Of a stretch of DNA of 25,417 nucleotides, positions 1 to 6,751 are shown one piece after another. The position numbers were made by a program, and so were the translations under genes. This DNA comes from Pseudomonadota bacterium. Its GTDB lineage: Bacteria; Pseudomonadota; Alphaproteobacteria; Rhizobiales; Xanthobacteraceae. The first letter of the stretch is position 1; the number at the start of each line of letters is the position of its first letter. The notes below the pieces were generated by a model. That model did not search any database. It saw nothing but the letters and a program-made list of their open reading frames with translations, and was not told the origin of the DNA. Location: NCBI GenBank assembly GCA_023449855.1, contig JAEXHR010000200.1, positions 1-25,417 on the forward strand, written 5' to 3'.

Positions 1-6
1 TCCGGT

Positions 7-38
7 CCCCGGATTTCGCTACGCTCCATCCGGGCTAC
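7..38. repeat. Palindromic intergenic repeat (REP-like)
   Basis: Inverted arms CCCGGAT (8-14) and ATCCGGG (28-34) flank a 13-base centre. The element directly abuts the stop codon of the DUF1772 gene. From memory, the same sequence type (pyrimidine-rich reading of a CCCGGATGGAGCG core) is scattered through Bradyrhizobium and Rhodopseudomonas intergenic regions. It could act as a 3' transcript-end hairpin, but there is no T-run. Confidence 0.6.
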
Positions 39-40
39 GA

Positions 41-523
41 TCATAACTGCCTCAGCGCCTGGATGAATGTCCCGAGCGCAGCGGTCGAGGTCACCGTGCG
101 GACGTGGTTCCAGCCGGTCCAGACCGAGAGATAGCGCGTCCAGATGGCGGCAGCCTCGCTGCTGTCGGCAGCAGAAGCCGCCAGCGCGTCGTTCATCGGC
201 ACGTTGAAGACGATGGTGACGAGAAACGTGCCGGCTACGTAGAGCAGGGCGCCCGCCACCAGCCAGCCGGATGCCGGGCCGGCCCAATTCAGCATGGCGA
301 CGATTGCGAGCACGACACAAATCAGCGCCATGCCCATGAAAGCCGTGAGAAACAGCGGGCTGAGGATCGTCGTGTTGATCGACTGCATCGCGGCAATGCC
401 AGCCGGCGCCGGCAGCTTGCCGAGAGCGCTCATGATCGTCACCGAGAAGACGAAGAACAGCCCGGCCATCAAGCCGGCTCCGATCGCTGCGGCAAAGGTC
501 AGACCGAACGTCATTCGTTTCAT
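41..523 (-). CDS. DUF1772 family membrane protein
   Basis: A 160-residue hydrophobic protein with about four membrane helices (roughly residues 5-28, 52-80, 85-106 and a weaker one at the C-terminus). The family signature is visible: FNVPMNDAL near residue 107 and the WTRYLSVWTGWNHVRT stretch near residues 127-142. DUF1772 relatives include anthrone oxygenase-like proteins, but the bacterial members have no settled function. It lies 28 bp downstream of the efflux pump on the same strand and is probably co-transcribed with it. The start at 523 has a very close purine-rich tract; the ATG at 514 (MTFGL) has a better spaced GAGGG and is a good alternative. Confidence 0.85.
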   Translation of the reverse strand: MKRMTFGLTFAAAIGAGLMAGLFFVFSVTIMSALGKLPAPAGIAAMQSINTTILSPLFLTAFMGMALICVVLAIVAMLNWAGPASGWLVAGALLYVAGTFLVTIVFNVPMNDALAASAADSSEAAAIWTRYLSVWTGWNHVRTVTSTAALGTFIQALRQL

Positions 524-551
524 CCCTCTTCCCCGAACGATGCAGCCAGGC

Positions 552-1751
552 CTATTCGGCGAGCTGAGGCGACAATTCGCGCGGACGCAGTGTAACCACC
601 GTGATGGCCAACGCGGCCATCGCCGTCAATGCGATGGTCGCGACCATCGGCAGCGACGTGCCGTTGAAGAACAGGCCAGCGATGGCGATCACCGCACCGC
701 CCGTCAGCATCTGCAGCGTGCCGCCGAGCGCACTGGCGCTGCCGGCGATCGGGCCATGCTCTTCCAGGGACAATACCATGGTCGACGGGATCACGAGACC
801 GAGAAAAGCGAAGGACATGAACAACAACGGGATCAGCACCCACAGGCTGGTGAAACCAGCCAGCGTCAGCGCCAACAGCAGCACCGCAAACGACGCGTAA
901 GCCATGACGGCGCCCATCACCACCCGGCCCATACCGAAACGCGCGCCGAGCCGACTCGCGAGCTGCGACATGCCGATGAAGCCAACGGCATTGATCGAGA
1001 AGGCCACGCTGTATTCCGCCAGCGTCAAGCCATAGGTCTTGATATAGACAAAGGACGACATCGACAGGAAGGTGAAGAAGCTGGACATGCCGAGGCCGCC
1101 GATAAAGGTGAGGCCGAGGAAATGCCAGTCGCGAAACAGCTCGCCGAAGTGGCCGAGCACGCTGCGGACGTCGCCGCGAATACGCTCATGCGCCGGCCGC
1201 GTCTCGGGCAGCATCGTGGCCAGGAGCACGGTGGCGATCAGCGCTGCAATCGTCACCGCGACGAACACCGCACGCCAGCCGAACGGCACGATCAGCGCAC
1301 TGCCACCGAGCGGCGCCAGGATCGGCGAGACCGAGAACACCAGCATCACGAGCGACATCAACCGCGTCGCTTCGACGCCCGTATGCAGATCGCGGATAAT
1401 GGCGCGCGGGATCACGCCCATCGCCGCGGCGCCGAGCCCCTGAAAGAAGCGAAACGCGATCAGCCATTCCACGTTCGGCGCCAACGCGCAGCCGATCAAG
1501 CCCACGACGAACAGCGCCAGGCCCGCATAGAGCGGCGCCTTGCGGCCATAGACGTCGGACAGCGGGCCATAGGCGATCTGGCAAAGCCCGAAAGCGATGA
1601 AATAGGAGGTCAGCGTGAGCTGCGTCGCCGACGTGGTGGCGCCAAGGTCGGTTTCGATATCCGGCAGCGCCGGCAGATACATATCGATGGCGAACGGGCC
1701 GACAGCACAGAGCAGGCCAAGCACGATGGCATTGCGGGCAAACGAAGACAT
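552..1751 (-). CDS. Bcr/CflA family multidrug efflux MFS transporter
   Basis: A 399-residue inner-membrane proton-driven exporter of the major facilitator superfamily, with about twelve membrane helices. The N-terminus has FAIDMYLPALPDIE, characteristic of the Bcr/CflA (DHA1) group. The loop after helix 2 carries motif A (GPLSDVYGRKAPL). The length is normal for the family. Substrates cannot be read from sequence; relatives export bicyclomycin, chloramphenicol or sulfonamides. No clear ribosome binding site precedes the ATG, but the protein begins at the expected family position. It is followed by the DUF1772 gene and separated from the upstream VOC gene by a strong hairpin, so it probably has its own promoter. 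Confidence 0.9.
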   Translation of the reverse strand: MSSFARNAIVLGLLCAVGPFAIDMYLPALPDIETDLGATTSATQLTLTSYFIAFGLCQIAYGPLSDVYGRKAPLYAGLALFVVGLIGCALAPNVEWLIAFRFFQGLGAAAMGVIPRAIIRDLHTGVEATRLMSLVMLVFSVSPILAPLGGSALIVPFGWRAVFVAVTIAALIATVLLATMLPETRPAHERIRGDVRSVLGHFGELFRDWHFLGLTFIGGLGMSSFFTFLSMSSFVYIKTYGLTLAEYSVAFSINAVGFIGMSQLASRLGARFGMGRVVMGAVMAYASFAVLLLALTLAGFTSLWVLIPLLFMSFAFLGLVIPSTMVLSLEEHGPIAGSASALGGTLQMLTGGAVIAIAGLFFNGTSLPMVATIALTAMAALAITVVTLRPRELSPQLAE

Positions 1752-1784
1752 TAGAGCTACTTTTCAGTTCAGAAGAATTCAGGC

Positions 1785-1813
1785 GCTTCTCCCCGCAGAT
1801 CGCGGGGAGAAGC
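1785..1813 (-). terminator. Strong hairpin, probable terminator of the DoxX-VOC operon
   Basis: A perfect 12-bp stem, GCTTCTCCCCGC (1785-1796) with GCGGGGAGAAGC (1802-1813), closes a 5-base loop. It begins 10 bp after the stop of the VOC gene (1824) and lies before the efflux gene. The minus-strand sequence after the stem is AT-rich but has no clean U-run, so it may be a weak terminator or only a transcript-end stabiliser. Confidence 0.6.
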
Positions 1814-1823
1814 CGGCAAGCCA

Positions 1824-2243
1824 TTACTGGTCGGGACAGTCCTGCGCGGTATTGATCATCCACGGCACGCCGAACTTGTCGATGCACATGCCAAAGCCCT
1901 TTGACCAGAACGTGGCGGCGAACGGCATCTTGGTCGCGCCGCCATCGGCCAGCGCATTGAACCATTTCTCACCTTCGGCCGGGGTCTGCGCCTGCAGGCA
2001 GACGGAGAAGCCCTGCATTTTCTCGAAATAGTCCGGCGGACAATCCGAGGCCATGATCACTTCGCCATCGATGCTGAGCTGCGCATGCAGCACTTTCTTT
2101 GCCATCGAGGGCGGCATCTGTTCGGCGGCCGGCGAGCCTTCCACATGCATGATGACATCGATCTTGGCGCCGATCGCCTTTTCATAGAACTTGAAGGCTT
2201 CCTCGCAATTGCCGTCATAGTGGAGATAGGGATTGATCTGCAT
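1824..2243 (-). CDS. VOC superfamily (PhnB/glyoxalase-like) protein
   Basis: A 139-residue protein starting MQINPYLHYDG, the usual opening of the PhnB-like VOC family (COG2764). It has one paired beta-alpha-beta-beta-beta fold, with FEKAIGAK-like text near residues 18-26 and the conserved C-terminal KFGVPWMINT near residues 122-131. An in-frame extension to 2477 was rejected because ATG 2243 has a strong AAGGAG site 6 bases upstream and the extension overlaps the DoxX gene. It follows the DoxX-like gene by 23 bp, so the two are probably one operon. Despite the name PhnB, this family is not part of the C-P lyase pathway; the substrate is unknown. VOC, DoxX, DGPF and ECF genes often cluster, which supports a shared response. 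Confidence 0.88.
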   Translation of the reverse strand: MQINPYLHYDGNCEEAFKFYEKAIGAKIDVIMHVEGSPAAEQMPPSMAKKVLHAQLSIDGEVIMASDCPPDYFEKMQGFSVCLQAQTPAEGEKWFNALADGGATKMPFAATFWSKGFGMCIDKFGVPWMINTAQDCPDQ

Positions 2244-2266
2244 GGTCGTCTCCTTGGGTTGAGTTT

Positions 2267-2659
2267 CTAGTTCCGGATCGGCATCAGCGCCCGCAAAGCG
2301 GGATCTCGTAGATAAAGACCGCCCCATGCCATCAGACCGATATAGAGGCCAAACAACAGATGCGTGAACAGCGGACTGTCCACCCGCAGGTGCGTCGCCA
2401 TGGCGCCACCTAACAATCCGGTGAGCAGGATCGCGCCGAGCACCGAGGTGCGCGGAATGGCATAGAGCAGCGCGCAACCGAGCGTGAGAATGCCGAGCAA
2501 TCGCGCCTGCCCGACCGAGCCGCTATAGCCGAGCTGCTGGAGGGTTTCGGTAACCTCCTTGATCGGCGCGAGCTTAATGCCACCATCCATCAGGAGAAAG
2601 GCGATGACGAGGCCGCTGAGAATGCGGCCGATCCAGAGGGTGGTGTGGGAGATGGGCAT
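2267..2659 (-). CDS. DoxX-like small membrane protein
   Basis: A 130-residue four-helix integral membrane protein of the DoxX/DoxX_2 type: WIGRILSGLVIAFLLMDGGIKL forms helix 1 with the family's conserved polar end, followed by LGYSGSVGQARLLGILTLGCALLYAIP and two more helices. DoxX members are linked to quinone- or thiol-dependent redox processes, but this subgroup has no proven activity. ATG 2659 was chosen because AGGA lies 6 bases upstream and the family usually starts just before helix 1; a longer frame reaches 2722 across the promoter. A candidate ECF42-type promoter lies 34-62 bases upstream. It heads a two-gene operon with the VOC protein. Confidence 0.85.
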   Translation of the reverse strand: MPISHTTLWIGRILSGLVIAFLLMDGGIKLAPIKEVTETLQQLGYSGSVGQARLLGILTLGCALLYAIPRTSVLGAILLTGLLGGAMATHLRVDSPLFTHLLFGLYIGLMAWGGLYLRDPALRALMPIRN

Positions 2660-2692
2660 GGCGATCCTAATTTGAGACAGAGCGTTATGGCA

Positions 2693-2721
2693 AGGACGAA
2701 CGCGATCAGTGGAAGCCGACA
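2693..2721 (-). promoter_or_regulatory. Candidate ECF42-dependent promoter of the doxX-VOC operon
   Basis: On the minus strand there is TGTCGG (2721-2716), a 17-base spacer and CGTCCT (2698-2693). The ECF42 target motif described for Streptomyces venezuelae is TGTCGA at -35 and CGA/TC at -10. The site before the DGPF gene at 4432-4460 has the same -35 hexamer, the same 17-base spacing and the same CGTC core. The predicted leader is about 27 bases. Confidence 0.6.
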
Positions 2722-2750
2722 TCGACGCCTCTATTTTTTGTCTCTCTCTC

Positions 2751-2785
2751 CGTCACCATGCCCGACTTTGTCCCGGCGATGACGG
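2751..2785. repeat. Degenerate Rhizobiales-type palindromic repeat
   Basis: CGTCA (2751-2755) pairs with TGACG (2780-2784), and the centre carries ATGCCCGAC and GTCCCGGCGAT. From memory this resembles the common 'CGTCATGCCCGGGCTTGTCCCGGGCAT' type repeat of Bradyrhizobium and Rhodopseudomonas. It sits 11 bp past the sigma factor stop and may help end that transcript. Confidence 0.5.
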
Positions 2786-2795
2786 CTTGGCACGA

Positions 2796-4052
2796 TCAAG
2801 ACGCCTTACTTTCGCTCATCAATCGATCGATATGCTTGCGGATATGATCCGCTTCCGCCGTCGTGTTCGCCAGCGCGATCGCCCGGTTGAAGCTTTCCCG
2901 AGCCTCATTACTGCGACCGAGCTGCAGCAGATAAGCGCCCTGCACACCGAAGAAATGAAAGTAATTGACGAGCTTTGCGGCCAATGGCGCTATCATGTCG
3001 AGCGCGGCTTGAGGCCCCCGCACTTTCGACACCGCGACCGAACGGTTGAGCGTGATCACCGGCGACGGCTGCAGGATCTCGAGCGAACCATAAAGCAATT
3101 CGATCTGTGCCCAATCGGTGTCCGCGGGGGTCGCAGCGCGCGCATGCAGCGCGGCAATGGCCGCTTGGATCTGATAGGCGCCGGTGCGGCGATGACGCAT
3201 GGCCTTATCGATCAGCGCGAGACCTTCGGCGATCATCTTGCCGTTCCATAGCGAGCGATCCTGATCTTCCAGCAGGATCAGTGCACCATCGGCATCGAAA
3301 CGCGCGCTCGAGCGCGCATATTGCAGCAACATCAGCGCTGCGAGGCCCATGATCTCGGGCTCAGCGGGAAACAGCTTGAGCAGCAAGCGGGCGAGGCGGA
3401 TCGCTTCCTCGCAGAGCGGCGCGCGCAGATCGGCGCTTTCGCCGCCGGCAGAATAGCCCTCGTTGAAAACCAGATAGAGCATCGCGGCAACGGCGGCGAG
3501 CCGTTCGCTGCGCTCCGGTGCGCCGGGAGCCTCGAACGGAACCCTGTTCTTGGCGATGGCGGATTTGGCGCGGGTGATGCGCTGCTCCATCGCGGCCTCG
3601 CTGACGAGGAATGCGCGCGCGATCTGCTTCACCGTGAGGCCGGAGACGATGCGGAGCGCCAAGGCGATTTGCTGTGTCGCCGGCAATTGCGGATGGCAGC
3701 AGATGAACAGCAGCCGCAGAATGTCGTCACGATAATGCGAGCCGTCCAGCCGGTCAGCGATTTCACTCTCGGCGTCGTCGAGATCGGAGATCGCATGGTC
3801 GTCATCCGGCAGCGGCTGCTGCCGCTTGCCGCGGCGGAGATCGTCGATGGCCGTGTTGCGGCCGACCATGATCAGCCACGCCGCGGCATCCCGCGGCGGG
3901 CCGTTTTGCGGCCAGGTCTTGAGCGCGCGGAGGCAAGCGTTCTGGAACGCCTCCTCCGCGGTATCGAGATCGCGGAAATAGCGCAGCAGCGCACCGAGCG
4001 CCTGGGGACGCGCCGTGGTCAGGGCCGCATCGATCCAGGCGACATCGGTCAT
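2796..4052 (-). CDS. ECF RNA polymerase sigma factor, ECF42 group, with C-terminal extension
   Basis: A 418-residue sigma factor, about twice the length of a plain ECF sigma. Region 2 spans roughly residues 15-75 (YFRDLDTAEEAFQNACLRAL, AAWLIMVGRNTAIDDLRR). Region 4 spans about 112-170 (LTVKQIARAFLVSEAAMEQRITRAKS). The remaining 250 residues are a helical, TPR-like extension with the family phrase LVFNEGYSAG. ECF42 factors have no cognate anti-sigma factor and are encoded beside DGPF proteins; the extension is needed for activity in the studied case. Both features hold here. The start overlaps the stop of the DGPF gene by 4 bp (ATGA), indicating translational coupling. No anti-sigma gene is nearby. 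Confidence 0.93.
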   Translation of the reverse strand: MTDVAWIDAALTTARPQALGALLRYFRDLDTAEEAFQNACLRALKTWPQNGPPRDAAAWLIMVGRNTAIDDLRRGKRQQPLPDDDHAISDLDDAESEIADRLDGSHYRDDILRLLFICCHPQLPATQQIALALRIVSGLTVKQIARAFLVSEAAMEQRITRAKSAIAKNRVPFEAPGAPERSERLAAVAAMLYLVFNEGYSAGGESADLRAPLCEEAIRLARLLLKLFPAEPEIMGLAALMLLQYARSSARFDADGALILLEDQDRSLWNGKMIAEGLALIDKAMRHRRTGAYQIQAAIAALHARAATPADTDWAQIELLYGSLEILQPSPVITLNRSVAVSKVRGPQAALDMIAPLAAKLVNYFHFFGVQGAYLLQLGRSNEARESFNRAIALANTTAEADHIRKHIDRLMSESKAS

Positions 4053-4414
4053 GGCTGGAACGCTCCGTGGAAGACGCCGATCGGACGGATTTCATAGGCG
4101 CCGCCGGGATTGGCGCGGCCGAGTTCCTGCGCGATGTCGAGTGCACCGTCGAGATTCTCCGCCTCGACCACATAGAAGCCGAGCAGTTGCTCCTTGGTCT
4201 CGGCGAACGGGCCATCGAGCACCACCGGCGGCTCGTCCTTGCGCAGCGTGGTGGCTGCCGTGGTCGGCAGCAGCCGTGCCACCGGGCCGAGCCGGCCCTG
4301 CTGGGCCAGCTTGCCGTGCACGACGGCGAGCTTCGCCATCACGGCGTCGTCTTCGTCTTTCGACCAGCCGCCGACGACGGCTTCATCATGGTAGCAGAGG
4401 ATAGCGTACAGCAT
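4049..4414 (-). CDS. YCII-related DGPF-domain protein
   Basis: A 121-residue protein of the YCII/DGPF family (COG3795). It starts MLYAILCYHDE, carries the name-giving DGPF at residues 67-70, and continues ETKEQLLGFYVVEAENLDGALDIA, ending with YEIRPIGVF. YCII-like folds are ferredoxin-like with a conserved His/Asp pair (H9-D10 here), but the biochemical role is unknown. ATG 4414 follows AAGGAG with 5 bases between; an in-frame extension to 4447 would run over the -10 element. It is the first gene of the sigma factor operon and is preceded by a candidate ECF42 promoter, so the sigma factor probably activates its own operon. Confidence 0.92.
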   Translation of the reverse strand: MLYAILCYHDEAVVGGWSKDEDDAVMAKLAVVHGKLAQQGRLGPVARLLPTTAATTLRKDEPPVVLDGPFAETKEQLLGFYVVEAENLDGALDIAQELGRANPGGAYEIRPIGVFHGAFQP

Positions 4415-4431
4415 GGGTGCTCCTTGGTTGA

Positions 4432-4460
4432 AAGACGGGCAGCGCAAGGCGATGCCGACA
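4432..4460 (-). promoter_or_regulatory. Candidate ECF42 autoregulated promoter
   Basis: On the minus strand there is TGTCGG (4460-4455), a 17-base spacer and CGTCTT (4437-4432), placed just ahead of the DGPF-sigma operon. It agrees with the known ECF42 motif except for the last -35 base and matches the site at 2693-2721. The predicted transcript start leaves a leader of only about 10 bases that still includes the AAGGAG site. Confidence 0.6.
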
Positions 4461-4513
4461 GGTTAGCTGAAATTATTGTGGCATGACGCGCATCGAAGGC
4501 GGGACGGAACCGA

Positions 4514-5158
4514 TCAGGCCCTGCAGAGCTGTTCGACGGCGCCAATCAGCGTCGCTTCGATCTCGGCGCGGGGCATGCCGGCGCGCGAGCGCACGGCGGA
4601 GAGATAGATCATTGCCGAGGCTATCTGCGCACGCACGGTCACATCGATGCTGTCCGGCAATTCGCCGCGGGCGATCGCCTTGCGAAAACACCAGACGAAG
4701 GCATCGTCGATATCCTTGAAGCCTTCGCGCACCATTGCGCTGATCTCGGGGTCGGCGATGGCATCGGACGCAACCGTCATCACCGTGAAACAGCCGCTCG
4801 GTCCGGCCTCGCCGGCCATATGGATGTCGAGCGCCAGCGTGAGAAAGCGCGTCAATCGCTCGCGGATGTCGATATCGGCATTGAAGATATCGACGGCGCC
4901 GGCGCTGTAGTCGTCGCGGTATCGCTGATAGCTCTTGATATAGAGCGCGCGTTTGTCGCCGAAGGCGCCATAGAGGCTGGGGCGATTCATGCCAGTGGCA
5001 GCGCTGAGATCGTCGAGGGACGTTGCCGCATAGCCTGTGCGCCGAAACAGCTTCAGCGCCTGCCCGATCGCCACCTCCGGCTCATACGCGCGCGGGCGCC
5101 CGCGGCGCTTCCCCTCATCCGCGTTGTCCGTTCCGGCTGACTTCTTTTTTTGTACCAT
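4514..5158 (-). CDS. TetR family transcriptional regulator
   Basis: A 214-residue DNA-binding repressor. The N-terminal helix-turn-helix domain covers about residues 22-68: ALKLFRRTGYAATSLDDLSAATGMNRPSLYGAFGDKRALY is textbook TetR sequence. The first 20 residues are basic (MVQKKK, KRRGRPRAYE). The C-terminal ligand domain includes GPSGCFTVMTVASDA, typical of the subgroup related to AcrR/YcdC-like regulators. It is divergent from the glutathione S-transferase gene with about 100 bp between starts. That gap contains an AT-rich inverted repeat that could be its operator, so it probably represses itself and the GST. The ligand is unknown. Confidence 0.92.
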   Translation of the reverse strand: MVQKKKSAGTDNADEGKRRGRPRAYEPEVAIGQALKLFRRTGYAATSLDDLSAATGMNRPSLYGAFGDKRALYIKSYQRYRDDYSAGAVDIFNADIDIRERLTRFLTLALDIHMAGEAGPSGCFTVMTVASDAIADPEISAMVREGFKDIDDAFVWCFRKAIARGELPDSIDVTVRAQIASAMIYLSAVRSRAGMPRAEIEATLIGAVEQLCRA

Positions 5159-5164
5159 TTCGCA

Positions 5165-5187
5165 AATTAGTCCTTGACCACCTAATT
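5165..5187. promoter_or_regulatory. Candidate TetR operator between divergent genes
   Basis: A perfect inverted repeat AATTAG (5165-5170) / CTAATT (5182-5187) has an 11-base centre containing TTGACC, a possible -35 for the GST gene. It lies 7 bp from the regulator start and 70 bp from the GST start. Flanking CGCA and TGCG extend the symmetry imperfectly. Placement is the main evidence. Confidence 0.45.
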
Positions 5188-5257
5188 ATTGTGCGAGACG
5201 GTACGAAAATCAACAGAGAGCGCCCTGGCGTGGCGCCATACCAGCGAAGGAAGCTCC

Positions 5258-5902
5258 ATGGATCTGTATTTCTCTCCGATGGCCTGCTCGATGGCCACCC
5301 GTATCGCACTTTACGAGGCAGGCAGCGAAGCACGCTTTATCGAAGTCGATCCGCCGAGCAAGACCCTGCTGCAGGATGGCTCGGACTTCTACGGCATCAA
5401 TCCACTCGGTCTGGTGCCAACGCTGCGCACGGATGATGGCGTCATCCTTACCGAAAACGCGGCGATCCTCCAGCATGTAGCCGAGCGCTTTCCAGACTCG
5501 ACGATCGCGGCCGGGACCGGCATGGAGCGCAGCCGACTGCAGCAGTGGCTGTGCTTCATCGGCACCGAACTGCACAAGTCATTGTTCCAGCCACAGCTCG
5601 TGAAGAAAGTGCCGGCGGAGGCGAAGGCCTATGCGCTGGAGCACGGCCGCTCGCGGCTCGATTATCTCGAGAACCATCTCAAAGGCCGCGACTTCCTGCT
5701 GGATCGCTTCAGCGTCGCCGATGCCTATCTCACCACCGTGCTGAACTGGACCATGGTGATCCCGCAGCTCGACCTCACTCAGTGGCCGGCGATCAAAGCC
5801 TACCACACCAGGATGCGCGAGCGGCCGAGCGTGGTGCGCGCCGTGACTGAGGAATTCGAGCTGTTCAAGGCCGAACAGGCGCGCCACAAGGCGGCGGCGT
5901 AG
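5258..5902 (+). CDS. Glutathione S-transferase, beta class
   Basis: A 214-residue cytosolic enzyme. It begins MDLYFSPMACSMATRIALYE, with Cys10 at the position of the active-site cysteine of bacterial beta-class GSTs. The thioredoxin-like domain includes GLVPTL (cis-proline, about residues 51-56) and LTENAAILQHVAERFP (glutathione contact around Glu-Asn). The all-helical C-terminal domain has the N-capping box FSVADAYL near residues 151-158. It would conjugate or reduce electrophiles with glutathione. ATG 5258 was chosen over upstream starts because GAAGGAAG precedes it and the family starts here. It is divergent from TetR and its stop codon directly abuts the stop of phnE2 with no base between. 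Confidence 0.92.
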   Translation: MDLYFSPMACSMATRIALYEAGSEARFIEVDPPSKTLLQDGSDFYGINPLGLVPTLRTDDGVILTENAAILQHVAERFPDSTIAAGTGMERSRLQQWLCFIGTELHKSLFQPQLVKKVPAEAKAYALEHGRSRLDYLENHLKGRDFLLDRFSVADAYLTTVLNWTMVIPQLDLTQWPAIKAYHTRMRERPSVVRAVTEEFELFKAEQARHKAAA

Positions 5903-6751
5903 TTACGCCACCGCGCGGCGACCGATGATCGCGAAACGGAGGCGGCCGGAGATCCAGTCGATGGCCGCCACCGCAACCAGGATCATCAGGATCAGGAATG
6001 ACACCTTCTGCCATTCCAGCACGCGGATCTGCTCCGCGAGCTGGAGCCCGATGCCACCTGCGCCGACAATGCCGATGATGGTGGCGGACCGTGTGTTCGA
6101 CTCGATAAAATAGAGCACCTGCCCGGCGATGACAGGCAGCACCTGCGGCATCAGGCCGAAGCGGATTTCATGCAGCGGACTGCCGCCGGAGGCACGGATG
6201 CCCTCGACCTGTTTCCTGTCGGCGCCCTCGATCGCTTCGGAGAACAATTTGCCGAAGGCACCGAAATCCGAGATCGCGATGGCCAGCACACCGGCGAAAG
6301 GGCCGAGGCCGACGACATTGATCCAGACAAGCGCCCAGATCAGCGTATCGATGCCGCGGATCGTATCGAGCGAACGGCGCACTGGAAAACGCAACCACGC
6401 GGACGGGATCACGTTGCGCGCGGCGAGCAGACTGACTGGCAAGGCGAGAAGCGCGGCCAGCGTTGTGCCGAGCACCGCAATGGATAGCGTCTCGCCCATG
6501 GCCTGCAGATAGGCCGGGAGCGAGGAGCCAGGATCCGGCGGGATCATCATCATGGTGATCCAGCCGAGCTGCTGCAGGCCATGCAACATGCGCGCCGGCG
6601 AGAAATCGAGTTCGTTCAGACCGAAGATGAGAAGCGCCAAAGCCGCAACGAGGACCGTCGGCACCGCTGCGCGCGACTTCAGCGGACGGTCGAAGACATG
6701 CGGATAGCGGTTGCGCAGTCCCTGGGCGTCGATATCCGGCTGCTTGTTCAC
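5903..6751 (-). CDS. phnE: Phosphonate ABC transporter permease PhnE (second copy)
   Basis: A 282-residue inner-membrane permease. The conserved ABC permease coupling loop reads EAIEGADRKQVEGIRASGGSPLHEIRFGLMPQVLPV, about residues 182-217, the EAA-type motif for contact with PhnC. Around six helices are visible. The GTG at 6751 is preferred: it has AAGGAGG 7 bases upstream and forms a 4-bp GTGA overlap with the preceding permease gene. A GTG or ATG further upstream to 6790 would overlap that gene by 43 bp. It is the last gene of phnCDEE and ends flush against the convergent GST gene. The two permeases probably form a heterodimer. Confidence 0.9.
   Translation of the reverse strand: MNKQPDIDAQGLRNRYPHVFDRPLKSRAAVPTVLVAALALLIFGLNELDFSPARMLHGLQQLGWITMMMIPPDPGSSLPAYLQAMGETLSIAVLGTTLAALLALPVSLLAARNVIPSAWLRFPVRRSLDTIRGIDTLIWALVWINVVGLGPFAGVLAIAISDFGAFGKLFSEAIEGADRKQVEGIRASGGSPLHEIRFGLMPQVLPVIAGQVLYFIESNTRSATIIGIVGAGGIGLQLAEQIRVLEWQKVSFLILMILVAVAAIDWISGRLRFAIIGRRAVA

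Noticed and set aside
294..1754. Long plus-strand open frame of 486 codons antisense to the efflux transporter
   Set aside because: Its translation is rich in Arg, His and Gln without domains, as expected for an antisense frame in GC-rich DNA. The minus-strand frame is a clear Bcr/CflA protein.
1824..2243. PhnB-like VOC gene as part of phosphonate metabolism
   Set aside because: The name is historical. The gene lies 3.7 kb from the phn operon in a different transcription unit, with DoxX and an ECF42-type promoter.
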